From: DAOUAM01 sp034433305
GTDB taxonomy: Bacteria; Chloroflexota; Dehalococcoidia; Lucifugimonadales; DAOUAM01
NCBI GenBank assembly: GCA_034433305.1
Contig: DAOUAM010000063.1
Location: forward strand, 96,407 to 160,406
Length of the DNA stretch: 64,000 nt
Direction: 5' to 3'
The notes under the pieces were generated by a model, which was not told where the DNA came from, did not search any database, and saw only the letters and a program-made list of their open reading frames with translations. Shown here piece by piece: positions 16,793 through 26,041 of the stretch; position 1 is the stretch's first letter; the number at the start of each line of letters is the position of its first letter. The translations under genes were made by a program, and so were the position numbers.

Positions 16793-18295
16793 ATGGAAAT
16801 CAAGGTCGTTTCAGGGGATATTACGCAGCAGGCAGGGGCCGTGGTGGTGAACCTTTTCGAGGGAGTCACCAGCCCTCGGGGCGCCACTGGCGCAGTGGAC
16901 CGCGCCCTGGACGGCGCCATATCCAGGCTTATCGAGGAGGGCGAGGTGCGGGGCAAGCGCGGGGAGCTTACCCTCGTCCACACGCTGGGCAAGATGCGGC
17001 CCTCCAGAGTCCTGGTGGCCGGCCTGGGCAGGGAGTCGGCCTTCAGCCTGGATACGGTGCGCGCCATCTCGGCGGAGGCATGCGTTTACCTGCGGCGCAT
17101 TGGCGTCGAGCAGGTAGCCACCATAGCCCACGGCGCGGGCGTGGGCGGGCTGGATGCCAGGACCGTCGGCCAGGCCATCGCCGAGGGGAGCATCCTGGGC
17201 CTCTACAGGTTCGACAGGTACAGGACCAGGAACGATGACCGCAAGGACATACGCCAGCTTACCATCGTGGAGGCCGACGCCGGCAAGGTGAAGGACCTGG
17301 AGGAGGGGGTCTCGGTGGGCACGGTCATCGCCGAGGCGGTCAACCTCTGCCGCGACATGGTCAGCGAGCCTGCCAACGTCATGACCCCGACCCAGATGGC
17401 CGAGGTCGCCCTCCAGGTAGCCAGGGAGAGCGGCCTGGAGGTCAAGGTGCTGGACCGGCCCCAGATGGCCGAACTGGGCATGGGCGTGCTGCTGGGCGTC
17501 GCCCAGGGCAGCGAGGAGCCGCCCAAGCTCATAGTCCTCCACTACAGGGGCGACCCCGACGACCCGGCCAACAGCATCGGCCTGCTGGGCAAGGGGATAA
17601 CCTTCGACAGCGGCGGACTGGACATCAAGCCGGCCGAGGGCATGAGGCACATGAAGGGCGACATGGCCGGGGGCGCGTCGGTCATCTGCGCCATAAAGGC
17701 CATCAGCAGGCTGCAGCCCCGCATCAACGTCACGGCCATCGTGCCTGCCACGGAGAACATGCCCAGTGGCAAGGCCCAGCGCCCCGGCGACGTGGTCCGC
17801 GCCATGAACGGCAAGACCATCGAGATTGACAACACCGACGCCGAAGGTAGGCTGGTGCTGGCCGACGCCATGTGCTACGCCAGGTCCATGGGCCTCACCC
17901 GCCTGGTGGACGTGGCGACGCTGACCGGCGCGGCGGTGATCGCCCTGGGCAACATCTGCACCGGCGTCTTCGGCAACGACCAGAAGCTCATTGACCAGGT
18001 ACTGGCCGCCAGCAGGGAGACCGGCGAGCGCATGTGGCAGATGCCCATGTACGAAGAGTACCGTGAGCAGTTCAAGAGCGACATCGCCGATATCAAGAAC
18101 ACCGGCGGGCGTCCGGCGGGCTCTATAACCGGTGCCCAGATCATCGGCGAGTTCGCCGAAGGGGCCTCGTGGGTACATCTGGACATTGCGGGCACATCCA
18201 CGACGGACAAGAACTCGGGTTACAACCCCAAGGGCGCCACGGGCGTGCCTGTCAGGACTCTTGTCGCGCTGGTGCGCAGCCTGGCCAGGAGATAG
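16793..18295 (+). CDS. pepA: Leucyl aminopeptidase (cytosol aminopeptidase, M17)
   Basis: Hexameric di-metal aminopeptidase removing N-terminal residues from peptides in the cytosol. The 500-residue protein has an N-terminal macro-like domain (about 1-160) and the catalytic domain. Metal and catalytic motifs are present: LLGKGITFDSGG (Lys and Asp), MKGDMAGGA, and the signature NTDAEGRLVLADAMCYA with the catalytic Arg. The end SGYNPKGATGVPVRTLV is typical. The ATG was chosen because GGGAGG sits just before it; an upstream in-frame ATG adds 16 residues without support. PepA homologues also act as accessory proteins in Xer recombination, but nothing here shows that. Confidence 0.95.
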   Translation: MEIKVVSGDITQQAGAVVVNLFEGVTSPRGATGAVDRALDGAISRLIEEGEVRGKRGELTLVHTLGKMRPSRVLVAGLGRESAFSLDTVRAISAEACVYLRRIGVEQVATIAHGAGVGGLDARTVGQAIAEGSILGLYRFDRYRTRNDDRKDIRQLTIVEADAGKVKDLEEGVSVGTVIAEAVNLCRDMVSEPANVMTPTQMAEVALQVARESGLEVKVLDRPQMAELGMGVLLGVAQGSEEPPKLIVLHYRGDPDDPANSIGLLGKGITFDSGGLDIKPAEGMRHMKGDMAGGASVICAIKAISRLQPRINVTAIVPATENMPSGKAQRPGDVVRAMNGKTIEIDNTDAEGRLVLADAMCYARSMGLTRLVDVATLTGAAVIALGNICTGVFGNDQKLIDQVLAASRETGERMWQMPMYEEYREQFKSDIADIKNTGGRPAGSITGAQIIGEFAEGASWVHLDIAGTSTTDKNSGYNPKGATGVPVRTLVALVRSLARR

Positions 18296-18359
18296 GCGGG
18301 CGTCACTGGCTGCCCAGGGGACAGCAGGTGATTCTTGAGCGGAGGCCCAATGCCCTGAG

Positions 18360-18698
18360 ATGGCACCTGGAAAGTGGAACTTCATAACCAATCACGGCCT
18401 GGTCCTCAGCTACATCTACCGCAACCCACGGAGCACCGCCCGCGAGATAGCCAGCTACGTGGGCATCACCGAGAGGACGACCCACAAGATAATCTCCGAC
18501 CTGGAGGCGGCGGGGTACATCCAGCGCTACAGGAGCGGACGCAGGAACGTGTACCGCGTGGACCACCGCCTTCCGCTCCGCCATCACACCATGCAGGACA
18601 TCAGCGTGGCAGAGCTGCTGGAGGCTATAGCCTCCAGTGAGGACAGGCCCCCCGAGGACCGCTTCCCGGAAGCCGAGGCCGGGACCATCGCCCGCTAG
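18360..18698 (+). CDS. Winged-helix transcriptional regulator (MarR/ArsR-like)
   Basis: A 112-residue DNA-binding protein. The recognisable helix-turn-helix is STAREIASYVGITERTTHKI, followed by SDLEAAGYIQRYRSGRRNVY, the wing of a winged helix. The C-terminal part (PLRHHTMQDISVAELLEAI) matches a small regulator type common in Chloroflexota and Actinobacteria. The ligand is unknown. It follows pepA by 64 bases in the same direction and may be co-transcribed. The C-terminal 20 residues are acidic and probably disordered. Confidence 0.8.
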   Translation: MAPGKWNFITNHGLVLSYIYRNPRSTAREIASYVGITERTTHKIISDLEAAGYIQRYRSGRRNVYRVDHRLPLRHHTMQDISVAELLEAIASSEDRPPEDRFPEAEAGTIAR

Positions 18699-19102
18699 CG
18701 CCGCGCGGGCCGCCAGGGGCCGGCCCCACCCACTCAAGTCGCGCCGTGCCATCAGTACCGGGCCAGTACAGCCTTGATAAAAGGCTTGCCCCCACCCCCT
18801 GGGCTGCGGGCTACAGAACGACGACGGGGCCATGCCGAAACGGGGGATTTGGGTACAGGAGACTGTACAGGATAATACCTAAACAGCTAAAATGACCCTA
18901 AGGCAGGCAGCCGCCGTCAAATTTATACCCGAGGTGAAGGCCAAACAATTGATCCCCACGGGCTGGTCAACCGTAGTCATTTGCGGGCAAGGGGTGTCGT
19001 TGTCGGGCCAGCGTGAATTTCCGCCCGGTGGCAGGCGCAGAGGCACCACACCGGGCGTTTGTCTACCAGGACAGGTTTGCACGGTGCAAGGAGGGACACT
19101 TG
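18699..19102. other. Intergenic region upstream of the moxR operon
   Basis: 404 bases with no supported gene; a 94-codon frame from 18892 overlaps moxR out of frame and is not convincing. A GGGGCCGGCCCC palindrome at 18716-18727 may terminate the regulator transcript. A possible promoter lies at 18849-18876 (TTGGGT, 16 bases, GATAAT), with the direct repeat GTACAG at 18853 and 18865 between the boxes. Confidence 0.45.
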
Positions 19103-20074
<972 letters not shown>

Positions 20075-20080
20075 CCTGCC

Positions 20081-21346
20081 TTGAAGCCGAGAGTGTTCCT
20101 GCTGAAGAGGTTTTACCTGGTCCTGGCGCTCCTGGGCGTGACCCTGTTCACTGGAATGTCCACGGGCTTCAGCCTGTTCTACAGGTTGGCCTACATCCTG
20201 GCCCTTACCCTCATCATCAGCTTTGTCTGGAACTGGCTGAGCGTCCAGTCCATGGAAGTCAGGATCGAGCGCCGGACGCGCAGGGCACGGGTGGGCGACG
20301 CGGTGGAGGAGCGCATAACGGCGCGTAACCTCAGCATGCTGCCCAAGCCGGTGCTGGAGGTGGAGGACATGACGGACATGCCGGGCTACTCCAGCGGCAT
20401 GGCCGTCAGCCTGGCCTCCAGGAGCTTCAGGTCCTGGAGGACCAGCGGGCCGGCCCGCAAGCGCGGCGTCTACACCCTCGGCCCCGTGCGCGTCTCTGCC
20501 ACCGACGCCTTCGGCCTGTTCCGCCGCGAGCGGTTCTTCGGCGGCACCGACACCCTGGTGGTCTACCCACGTACCTATGACCTGCCAGGATTTGCCATCC
20601 CTTCAGCCTACCTCTCCGGCGATAGCTCAGCCAAGAAGCGCAGCCACGAACTGACGCCCCATGCCTCCAGCGTGCGGGAGTACGCCTTCGGCGATAGCCT
20701 GAGCCGCGTACACTGGACCAGCACCGCCAGGCTGGGCAAGCTCATGTCCAAGGAGTTCGACCTGGGGCTGTCCAGCGAGGTCTGGGTCGTGGTGGACCTG
20801 CACAGGGACCTTCAGGCCGGGGAGCTTGAGGAAAGCACCGACGAGTACGCCGTCGCCATTGCCGCCTCGCTGGCCAGGAAGTACCTGGAGAACGAGCTGC
20901 CCGTGGGCCTCATAGCCTACGGGGACAGGCGCTACTTCCTGCCGGCGGAGACAGGGTCAGGGCAACTGGACCGCGTGCTGGAGCAGCTTGCTATGAGCAA
21001 AGCCGAGGGCAAGGTCCCCCTGGAGGAGGTGCTGTCCAAGGAGGAGGCCCTGTGGAGCTACCACAGCACCCTGGTGGTGGTGACCCCTTCCCACCGGCGT
21101 GAGTGGGTGGTGGCACTGGGCGAGCTGACCAGGCGGCGCGTCAGGGTCGCCTCGGTACTGGTTGACGGAGCTTCTTTCGGTGGCATTTTCAACACCCTGG
21201 GCCTGCTGGGAGAGCTGTACCTGGCCGGGATACCCGCTTACGTGGTCAGGAAGGGCGATAACATCTCCCTGGCCCTGGGCCAGGTGTACTCAGGCCCGGA
21301 ACTGGTGACGGATGGACGCGTGAAGCAGGTGGAGGTCAAGTTATGA
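20081..21346 (+). CDS. DUF58 domain-containing membrane protein
   Basis: Second gene of the moxR operon. The 421-residue protein has two N-terminal membrane helices (about residues 8-48), then a beta-rich part, and then the DUF58 hallmark VREYAFGDSLSRVHWTSTAR followed by LMSKEFD. A VWA-like domain follows, with VWVVVDLHRD at the metal-site position. The cytoplasmic DUF58/VWA domain is thought to be the partner of MoxR. The TTG start lies 6 bases after the moxR stop, and an ATGA overlap joins it to the next gene. DUF58-MoxR-transglutaminase operons are widespread, and their exact role is not settled. Confidence 0.9.
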   Translation: MKPRVFLLKRFYLVLALLGVTLFTGMSTGFSLFYRLAYILALTLIISFVWNWLSVQSMEVRIERRTRRARVGDAVEERITARNLSMLPKPVLEVEDMTDMPGYSSGMAVSLASRSFRSWRTSGPARKRGVYTLGPVRVSATDAFGLFRRERFFGGTDTLVVYPRTYDLPGFAIPSAYLSGDSSAKKRSHELTPHASSVREYAFGDSLSRVHWTSTARLGKLMSKEFDLGLSSEVWVVVDLHRDLQAGELEESTDEYAVAIAASLARKYLENELPVGLIAYGDRRYFLPAETGSGQLDRVLEQLAMSKAEGKVPLEEVLSKEEALWSYHSTLVVVTPSHRREWVVALGELTRRRVRVASVLVDGASFGGIFNTLGLLGELYLAGIPAYVVRKGDNISLALGQVYSGPELVTDGRVKQVEVKL

Positions 21347-23892
21347 GCGCGGGTGGAGTAGCGGTATTCTTTCCACCGAGAGAGAAGGCCCAGCCTCGGC
21401 AGGAACACCCGCTCTGGAGGCTGGCCGAGCGGTTCACCCCCAGCCAGGGCTGGCCTACCCTCGTCCTGCTTTGGGCCACGCTGGCCATAGTGGCCTGGAC
21501 GCTTACGGACCCTGGCTGGGTAGCGACTCCTGGTATGACGCTCATCGTCCTGCTGGCGCCCCTGGTGGGCCTGGCCCTGGCTAAGGTCCGGGCGCCCTGG
21601 CCCTTGCTGCACCTGGCCGGCCTGGCCGTGGGCTTTCTTGTGGTCATGTGGCAGACCACATCCCTGGCCGACGGAGGCTCCCTGGTCAGCAGGCTGCAGG
21701 AGATCTGGCACCGCCTGGCCCAGTGGTACAATGCGGCGGTCTCCGGCGGAATCAGCACCGACCTGCTGCCCTTCTCCGTGGGCCTGCTGGCGAGCTTCTG
21801 GCTCCTGGCCTACTTCAGCGCCTGGGCCATATTCAGGCGGAGCAACGTATGGGTGGCTGTGGTGCTGGCTGGCACCACCATGCTCACCAACCTGAGCTTC
21901 TTGCCGGACCAGTACGCCTCCAGGTTCTTCCTCTTCGTTTTCTTCGCCATGCTGCTGGTGGTGCGGGTGAACATGGTGCAGCGCCACGAGGCGTGGCGGA
22001 GGGCCGGCGTCAGGTTCGATCCCATCAACAACTGGCTGACCATGCACGCTACGGTCTGGGTCAGCGTGCTGGTGCTGCTGGTAGCTGCCTTCTTGCCCCT
22101 GCGGGTCTACGTATCGCGTACGCTGGCAGACGTCTGGAAGTTCGGGCGCTCGCCCGTGGAGCGCCTGGAGGACGACTTCGCCCGCCTGTTCTCGGGCGTG
22201 CCCTCGCGCAAGAACGTTACAGGCCGTTTCTTTGGCCGCACGCTGCCCTTCATGGGCAAGATTTCCTTTGGCGGCGAGGTGGTCTTCTGGGCTAACACGC
22301 GCTACCCGTCCTACTGGCTGTCCCAGACCTACAGCGAATACACCTCCCAGGGCTGGCGCGTGGGCAGGACGGAGCCGCTGGAGGTCAGGCCCGATGCCTT
22401 GCCGCCGGCCACCCAGGACTCGCTCAAGCGCGTTCCTGTGGAACAGACCCTCCAGTTGACCTTTGCCAGCCAGGAGTTCCTGGCCGGCGGCAACCTGGAC
22501 TCGGTCAGCCGCGACATCGTCGTGGAGACCCTGGCCCCCAAGGAGTTCGTCATCAACATCCAGGACTCCTCTGGCGATGCGGCGCTGCCCGAGGACCTGC
22601 GCGCCGTCGCCCAGGAGCTTCGAGAGGAGCTGCGGACTCCTCCCAGGGACTTCCTGGAGTCCTATATCTCCAGGATACTCCCCAAAGACCTGGTGCTCAT
22701 CGGCGTGAGCCGCGCGCCCGATGCCCAGGGCCGACAGGTGCCCCGGTCGGTGACGCTGGCCCGCAAGGAGCCCATCACGCCCGACGTGGTCTCCTGGGAG
22801 TTCACAGACCGCCTGGAGGCCAACGAGACCTACACCATGGTGTCCTACGTCTCGGTGGCCACCGATGAGGACCTGAGGGGCGCAGGCACTGAGTACAACA
22901 GCTTTATCCGTGACCATTACCTCCAGGTGCCGGCCACGCTGCCCCAGCGGGTGCGCGACCTGGCCCAGGAGATAACCAGGAACGCCCCCACGCCCTATGA
23001 CAAGGCCATCGCCATCGAGCGGTACCTGCGTGACCCCAAGAACTTCACCTACTCCCAGGACATAGAGGCGCCACCCCAGGGGGTGGACGGCGTGGACTGG
23101 TTCCTGTTCGAGACCAAGACAGGCTACAGCGACTATTTCGGCTCTGCCATGGCGGTGATGCTGCGCACCGTGGGCGTTCCGGCGCGCATGGCCGCGGGTT
23201 ACGCCCCTGGCGAACTGGAGCCTCAGTCTGGCCAGCGGGTCATTCGGGACTCGGACAGCCACGGCTGGGTGCAGGCCTACTTCCCCGGCTACGGCTGGAT
23301 AGACTTCGAGCCTACCCCGGCATGGCCTGTCCACCAGCGCGTCCTGGCCGAGCATCCCGCGCCAGACCTCAGTTTCGGGCGCGAGACGGAGGAAGGCTAC
23401 GAGGAGTACCCCTACGACATATTCGACCCCTCCATTGAGGGCCAGTTCCCTGACCTCAGCAACCTGCCAGTGCCGGAAGAGGAGTCCTGGTGGGACCCCA
23501 GAGCCTTCGCGGTGCCCTTCGCCATTGTCCTTGGCTTCGTGGGCATCCTGTGGGCTACAGTGCAACTGCTGTGGACGCGCAGCCTGGCGGCGGCGACTCC
23601 TTCCGAGCGGGCCTACGCCAAGATGAGCCGCCTGGGCGCCCTGGCGGGCATCCGCCGGCGCGCCCACCAGACGCCCGTGGAGTACGCCACCGCCGTGGGC
23701 AGCCTCATACCCACCGTATCGTCGGCGGCACAGCGCATCGCCCTGGCCTTCGCGGCTAACAGGTACGGGCAGCGCAATGAGTCGGAGCAGGACGAGCGAG
23801 AGCTTGACCAGGCCTGGAAGAGCATCCGTGGCAAGCTGCTGGGCCGGGCGCTGGCCCGACTGAAGCGACTGGGCAGAGGGCAGGGAAGCTGA
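21343..23892 (+). CDS. Transglutaminase-like (TgpA-type) membrane protein with Ser in place of catalytic Cys
   Basis: Third gene of the moxR operon, 849 residues, overlapping DUF58 by ATGA. It has several N-terminal membrane helices (about 40-245), a periplasmic/extracellular region, the transglutaminase-like core (about 545-665), one more membrane helix (about 725-750) and a DUF4129-like cytoplasmic tail. The core matches the family at SAMAVMLRTVGVPARMAAGYA, SHGWVQAYFPGYGWIDFEP and so on. The nucleophile position reads TGYSDYFG, so Ser596 replaces the family Cys; His640 is kept, and Glu656 stands where Asp is usual. It may be a non-catalytic binding protein or use Ser. The frame is otherwise intact. 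Confidence 0.88.
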   Translation: MSAGGVAVFFPPREKAQPRQEHPLWRLAERFTPSQGWPTLVLLWATLAIVAWTLTDPGWVATPGMTLIVLLAPLVGLALAKVRAPWPLLHLAGLAVGFLVVMWQTTSLADGGSLVSRLQEIWHRLAQWYNAAVSGGISTDLLPFSVGLLASFWLLAYFSAWAIFRRSNVWVAVVLAGTTMLTNLSFLPDQYASRFFLFVFFAMLLVVRVNMVQRHEAWRRAGVRFDPINNWLTMHATVWVSVLVLLVAAFLPLRVYVSRTLADVWKFGRSPVERLEDDFARLFSGVPSRKNVTGRFFGRTLPFMGKISFGGEVVFWANTRYPSYWLSQTYSEYTSQGWRVGRTEPLEVRPDALPPATQDSLKRVPVEQTLQLTFASQEFLAGGNLDSVSRDIVVETLAPKEFVINIQDSSGDAALPEDLRAVAQELREELRTPPRDFLESYISRILPKDLVLIGVSRAPDAQGRQVPRSVTLARKEPITPDVVSWEFTDRLEANETYTMVSYVSVATDEDLRGAGTEYNSFIRDHYLQVPATLPQRVRDLAQEITRNAPTPYDKAIAIERYLRDPKNFTYSQDIEAPPQGVDGVDWFLFETKTGYSDYFGSAMAVMLRTVGVPARMAAGYAPGELEPQSGQRVIRDSDSHGWVQAYFPGYGWIDFEPTPAWPVHQRVLAEHPAPDLSFGRETEEGYEEYPYDIFDPSIEGQFPDLSNLPVPEEESWWDPRAFAVPFAIVLGFVGILWATVQLLWTRSLAAATPSERAYAKMSRLGALAGIRRRAHQTPVEYATAVGSLIPTVSSAAQRIALAFAANRYGQRNESEQDERELDQAWKSIRGKLLGRALARLKRLGRGQGS

Positions 23893-23909
23893 AAGCTGAT
23901 AGCTTGGAA

Positions 23910-24455
23910 ATGAAGCTTTACTACGACGTGTTCGAGACACCCTTTGGCTGGATGGGCGTCCTGGCCTCGGAGAAGGGGCTGAGGCGCACCACCCTTCCCC
24001 AGGACTCGCCGGCCGAGTGCGTGGCACTGCTGGGCAGCGGGCTGGACAGCGCGGTGCAGTCGCCGGAGCGCTTCGCGGGGCTGAGACGCAAGCTGGTGGC
24101 CTACTTCCAGGGCGAGCCTGTGTCCTTCGATGACGAGGCGCTGGACCTGGAGGACGTCTCGCCCTTCCTGCTGGCCGCCTGGCGGGCGTGCCGCTCCATA
24201 CCGGTGGGCCAGACCCGCAGCTACAAGTGGCTGGCGGCCCGGGCCGGCAGGCCCCAGGCACCAAGGGCGGCAGGCCAGTCCATGGCCCGCAACCGTCTGC
24301 CCATCATTGTGCCCTGCCATCGCGTCGTCGGCAGCGACGGCGGCCTGCATGGCTTCGGCCGGGGCGCGTCGCAGCTTGACCTGAAGCGGCGGCTGCTGGA
24401 GCTGGAGGCCAGGTCCGCCGCCAGAGAGGCCTCCACCGCCGCCGGGGACGACTAA
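23910..24455 (+). CDS. ogt: Methylated-DNA--[protein]-cysteine S-methyltransferase
   Basis: Repairs O6-alkylguanine by transferring the alkyl group to its own cysteine. The 181-residue protein has the ferredoxin-like N-terminal domain and the DNA-binding C-terminal domain with the active-site motif LPIIVPCHRVVGSDGGLHGF. The Arg finger and helix region is IPVGQTRSYKWLAARAG. The C-terminal tail (about 15 residues) is Ala/Glu-rich and extra. It starts 17 bases after the transglutaminase gene; the in-frame TTG two codons earlier is an alternative start. Confidence 0.94.
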   Translation: MKLYYDVFETPFGWMGVLASEKGLRRTTLPQDSPAECVALLGSGLDSAVQSPERFAGLRRKLVAYFQGEPVSFDDEALDLEDVSPFLLAAWRACRSIPVGQTRSYKWLAARAGRPQAPRAAGQSMARNRLPIIVPCHRVVGSDGGLHGFGRGASQLDLKRRLLELEARSAAREASTAAGDD

Positions 24456-24464
24456 CAGCCCGGC

Positions 24465-24866
24465 CTACCCCAGCTTCGCCCCGCAGTTGCGGCAGGCGTC
24501 CGGGACGCCGGCATCCCAGCCGGGGTGGGCGCGTGTCCAGCGCCCGCAGGCCATGCACTTCTTGGAGCGGGGATGGTCCTCCCGCTCGTCCCAGTAGCCG
24601 AACCATCCCAGGGAACACCATTGCCGGAAGCTGGGCATCAGCACCGTGCGGTGGAACTCGTTGTCCACCCAGCGCTGGATGGCCTCGGCGCTCTCCCACA
24701 CGTTGAAAAACAAGTACGTCCCTGGCTCCCGGCGGTAGGTGCGGAACTCCAGCATCCCGGGGATGGAGCCAAGCTCCCGCTCCATCTGGGGGAAGACCTT
24801 CTGGAACTCCGCCTCGGCCTCCGCCGTCCGGAAAGTCATCTCCACCGTGGTAAGCACTACAGCCAT
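24465..24866 (-). CDS. ABM-domain protein with C-terminal zinc ribbon
   Basis: 133 residues in two parts. Residues 1-90 look like an antibiotic-biosynthesis-monooxygenase/dimeric alpha-beta barrel domain: VVLTTVEMTFRTAEAEAEF, IPGMLEFRTYRREPGTYLFF, VWESAEAIQRWV. Residues 95-133 form a treble-clef or ribbon with CMACGRW and CRNCGAKLG, a C-x2-C...C-x2-C pair expected to bind zinc. ABM proteins are small oxygenases or heme/flavin-handling barrels; the ribbon is an unusual addition whose role is unknown. The ATG was chosen for the GGAG site 5 bases upstream. It is convergent with ogt. Confidence 0.75.
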   Translation of the reverse strand: MAVVLTTVEMTFRTAEAEAEFQKVFPQMERELGSIPGMLEFRTYRREPGTYLFFNVWESAEAIQRWVDNEFHRTVLMPSFRQWCSLGWFGYWDEREDHPRSKKCMACGRWTRAHPGWDAGVPDACRNCGAKLG

Positions 24867-24966
24867 AGCCACTCCGCCAGCGTGCGATGTGCCGCGCCAT
24901 GGACGCGGCGTCCCCAGGATACCACGTGCTATGGCCGCATGGGTACAAGACTTGCCCGCCAGCAGC

Positions 24967-24972
24967 TATAAT
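24967..24972 (+). promoter_or_regulatory. -10 element of the LLM oxidoreductase promoter
   Basis: A perfect TATAAT 52 bases before the ATG at 25025. No good -35 hexamer is found at the usual distance, so this is a partial call. Confidence 0.35.
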
Positions 24973-25024
24973 GTTCGCTATCGCGAGGTCGGCCCGACAA
25001 GCTCACGCTGTAGAGGAGCTGTCC

Positions 25025-25870
25025 ATGGAGATAGGCATCTCGTCTTTCCTGACCGACTACTCGGTGGAGGTCGTCACGCTGGCCAGGCGAGCGGAGGAGC
25101 TGGGCTTCGAGTCCCTGTGGCTGCCGGAGCACCCCATCCTGCCTGTGAACACCGCCACTCCCTGGCCTGGCTCGCCCGACGGCAAGATACCCAAGGTCTA
25201 CGCCGACATCGTTGACCCCTTCGTGGCGCTGGCCAGGGCATCGGCGGTCACTACCAGGCTGAAGCTGAGCACTGGAATCTGCCTGGTGCCGGAGCGCAAC
25301 CCCCTGCTGCTGGCCAAGGAGGTCGCCACCCTGGACCGCTGCTCGGGCGGGCGGTTCATCTTTGGCATCGGCGCGGGCTGGCTCAGGGAGGAGACGGAGA
25401 TCATGGGCGGCGACTTCCAGCACCGCTGGTCGCAGACGCGGGAGGCCGTGCAGGCCATGAAGCAGCTATGGACCCGGACTCGCGCCGAGTTCCACGGCAA
25501 GTACTACGACTTCCCGCCGGTGTACTCCTTCCCCAAGCCGGTGCAGAAGCCTCACCCGCCGGTGCTGCTGGGCGGCATGGCGGCCAACGTCTTCAAGCGC
25601 GTCGTCGAGTGGGGCGACGGCTGGATGCCCAACCGCGTCACTCCGGAGCAGGTGAAGCAGGGCAGGGCAAAGCTGGACGAACTGGCCCAGGCGGCCGGCC
25701 GCGACCCCAGGGCCATCCAGGTCACAGTCTATGGCCAGCCGCCAGACCGTGACCTCATCCGCCGCTTCCAGGACGCCGGCGCCGACCGCGTGGTCGTGCG
25801 CCTGTCCACCGCGCCCGAGCAAGAGGCGCTGGCGGAGCTGGAGCAGATAGCCGGGAAGGTGCTGGTATAG
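25025..25870 (+). CDS. LLM-class flavin/F420-dependent oxidoreductase
   Basis: A 281-residue TIM-barrel protein of the luciferase-like monooxygenase superfamily. Recognisable blocks are RRAEELGFESLWLPEHP, TTRLKLSTGICLVPERNPLLLAKEVATLD (cofactor-binding strand and helix), GRFIFGIGAGWLREE, KPHPPVLLGGMA and WGDGWMPNRVTPE. This arrangement is that of the F420-dependent subgroup (TIGR03619-like) rather than true bacterial luciferase. FMN versus F420 use cannot be decided from the sequence. The ATG is preceded by GAGGAG with 6 bases spacing. It is followed by a two-hairpin repeat. Confidence 0.9.
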   Translation: MEIGISSFLTDYSVEVVTLARRAEELGFESLWLPEHPILPVNTATPWPGSPDGKIPKVYADIVDPFVALARASAVTTRLKLSTGICLVPERNPLLLAKEVATLDRCSGGRFIFGIGAGWLREETEIMGGDFQHRWSQTREAVQAMKQLWTRTRAEFHGKYYDFPPVYSFPKPVQKPHPPVLLGGMAANVFKRVVEWGDGWMPNRVTPEQVKQGRAKLDELAQAAGRDPRAIQVTVYGQPPDRDLIRRFQDAGADRVVVRLSTAPEQEALAELEQIAGKVLV

Positions 25871-25897
25871 CTTGGCAAGACCCGGGGCTGGCGTCTG

Positions 25898-25971
25898 GCC
25901 CCCTTCCTGGCCTTCCCCCACAGGGGGCAGGGACTGTCCTCGCCCCCTTCGGGGGAGAGCTAGAGGAGGCG
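25898..25971 (+). repeat. Two-hairpin dispersed repeat, copy 4
   Basis: Reads CCCCCTTCCTGGCCTTCCCC, then ACAGGGGGCAGGGACTGTCC, then TCGCCCCCTTCGGGGGAGAG. It begins 28 bases after the LLM stop codon and lies between that gene and the enolase-superfamily gene. Confidence 0.8.
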
Positions 25972-26041
25972 AGACGTTGCGCCGCAACCACAACGTACCT
26001 GGCTGAAAGGGGCCTGTGCCCCGCGAAAGGAGAAGAAAGGC

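Noticed and set aside
21238..24264. 1008-codon minus-strand open frame
   Set aside because: It spans the antisense of the transglutaminase gene and ogt. The plus strand has recognisable domains, and the minus translation is Pro/Arg/Gln/His-rich with none.
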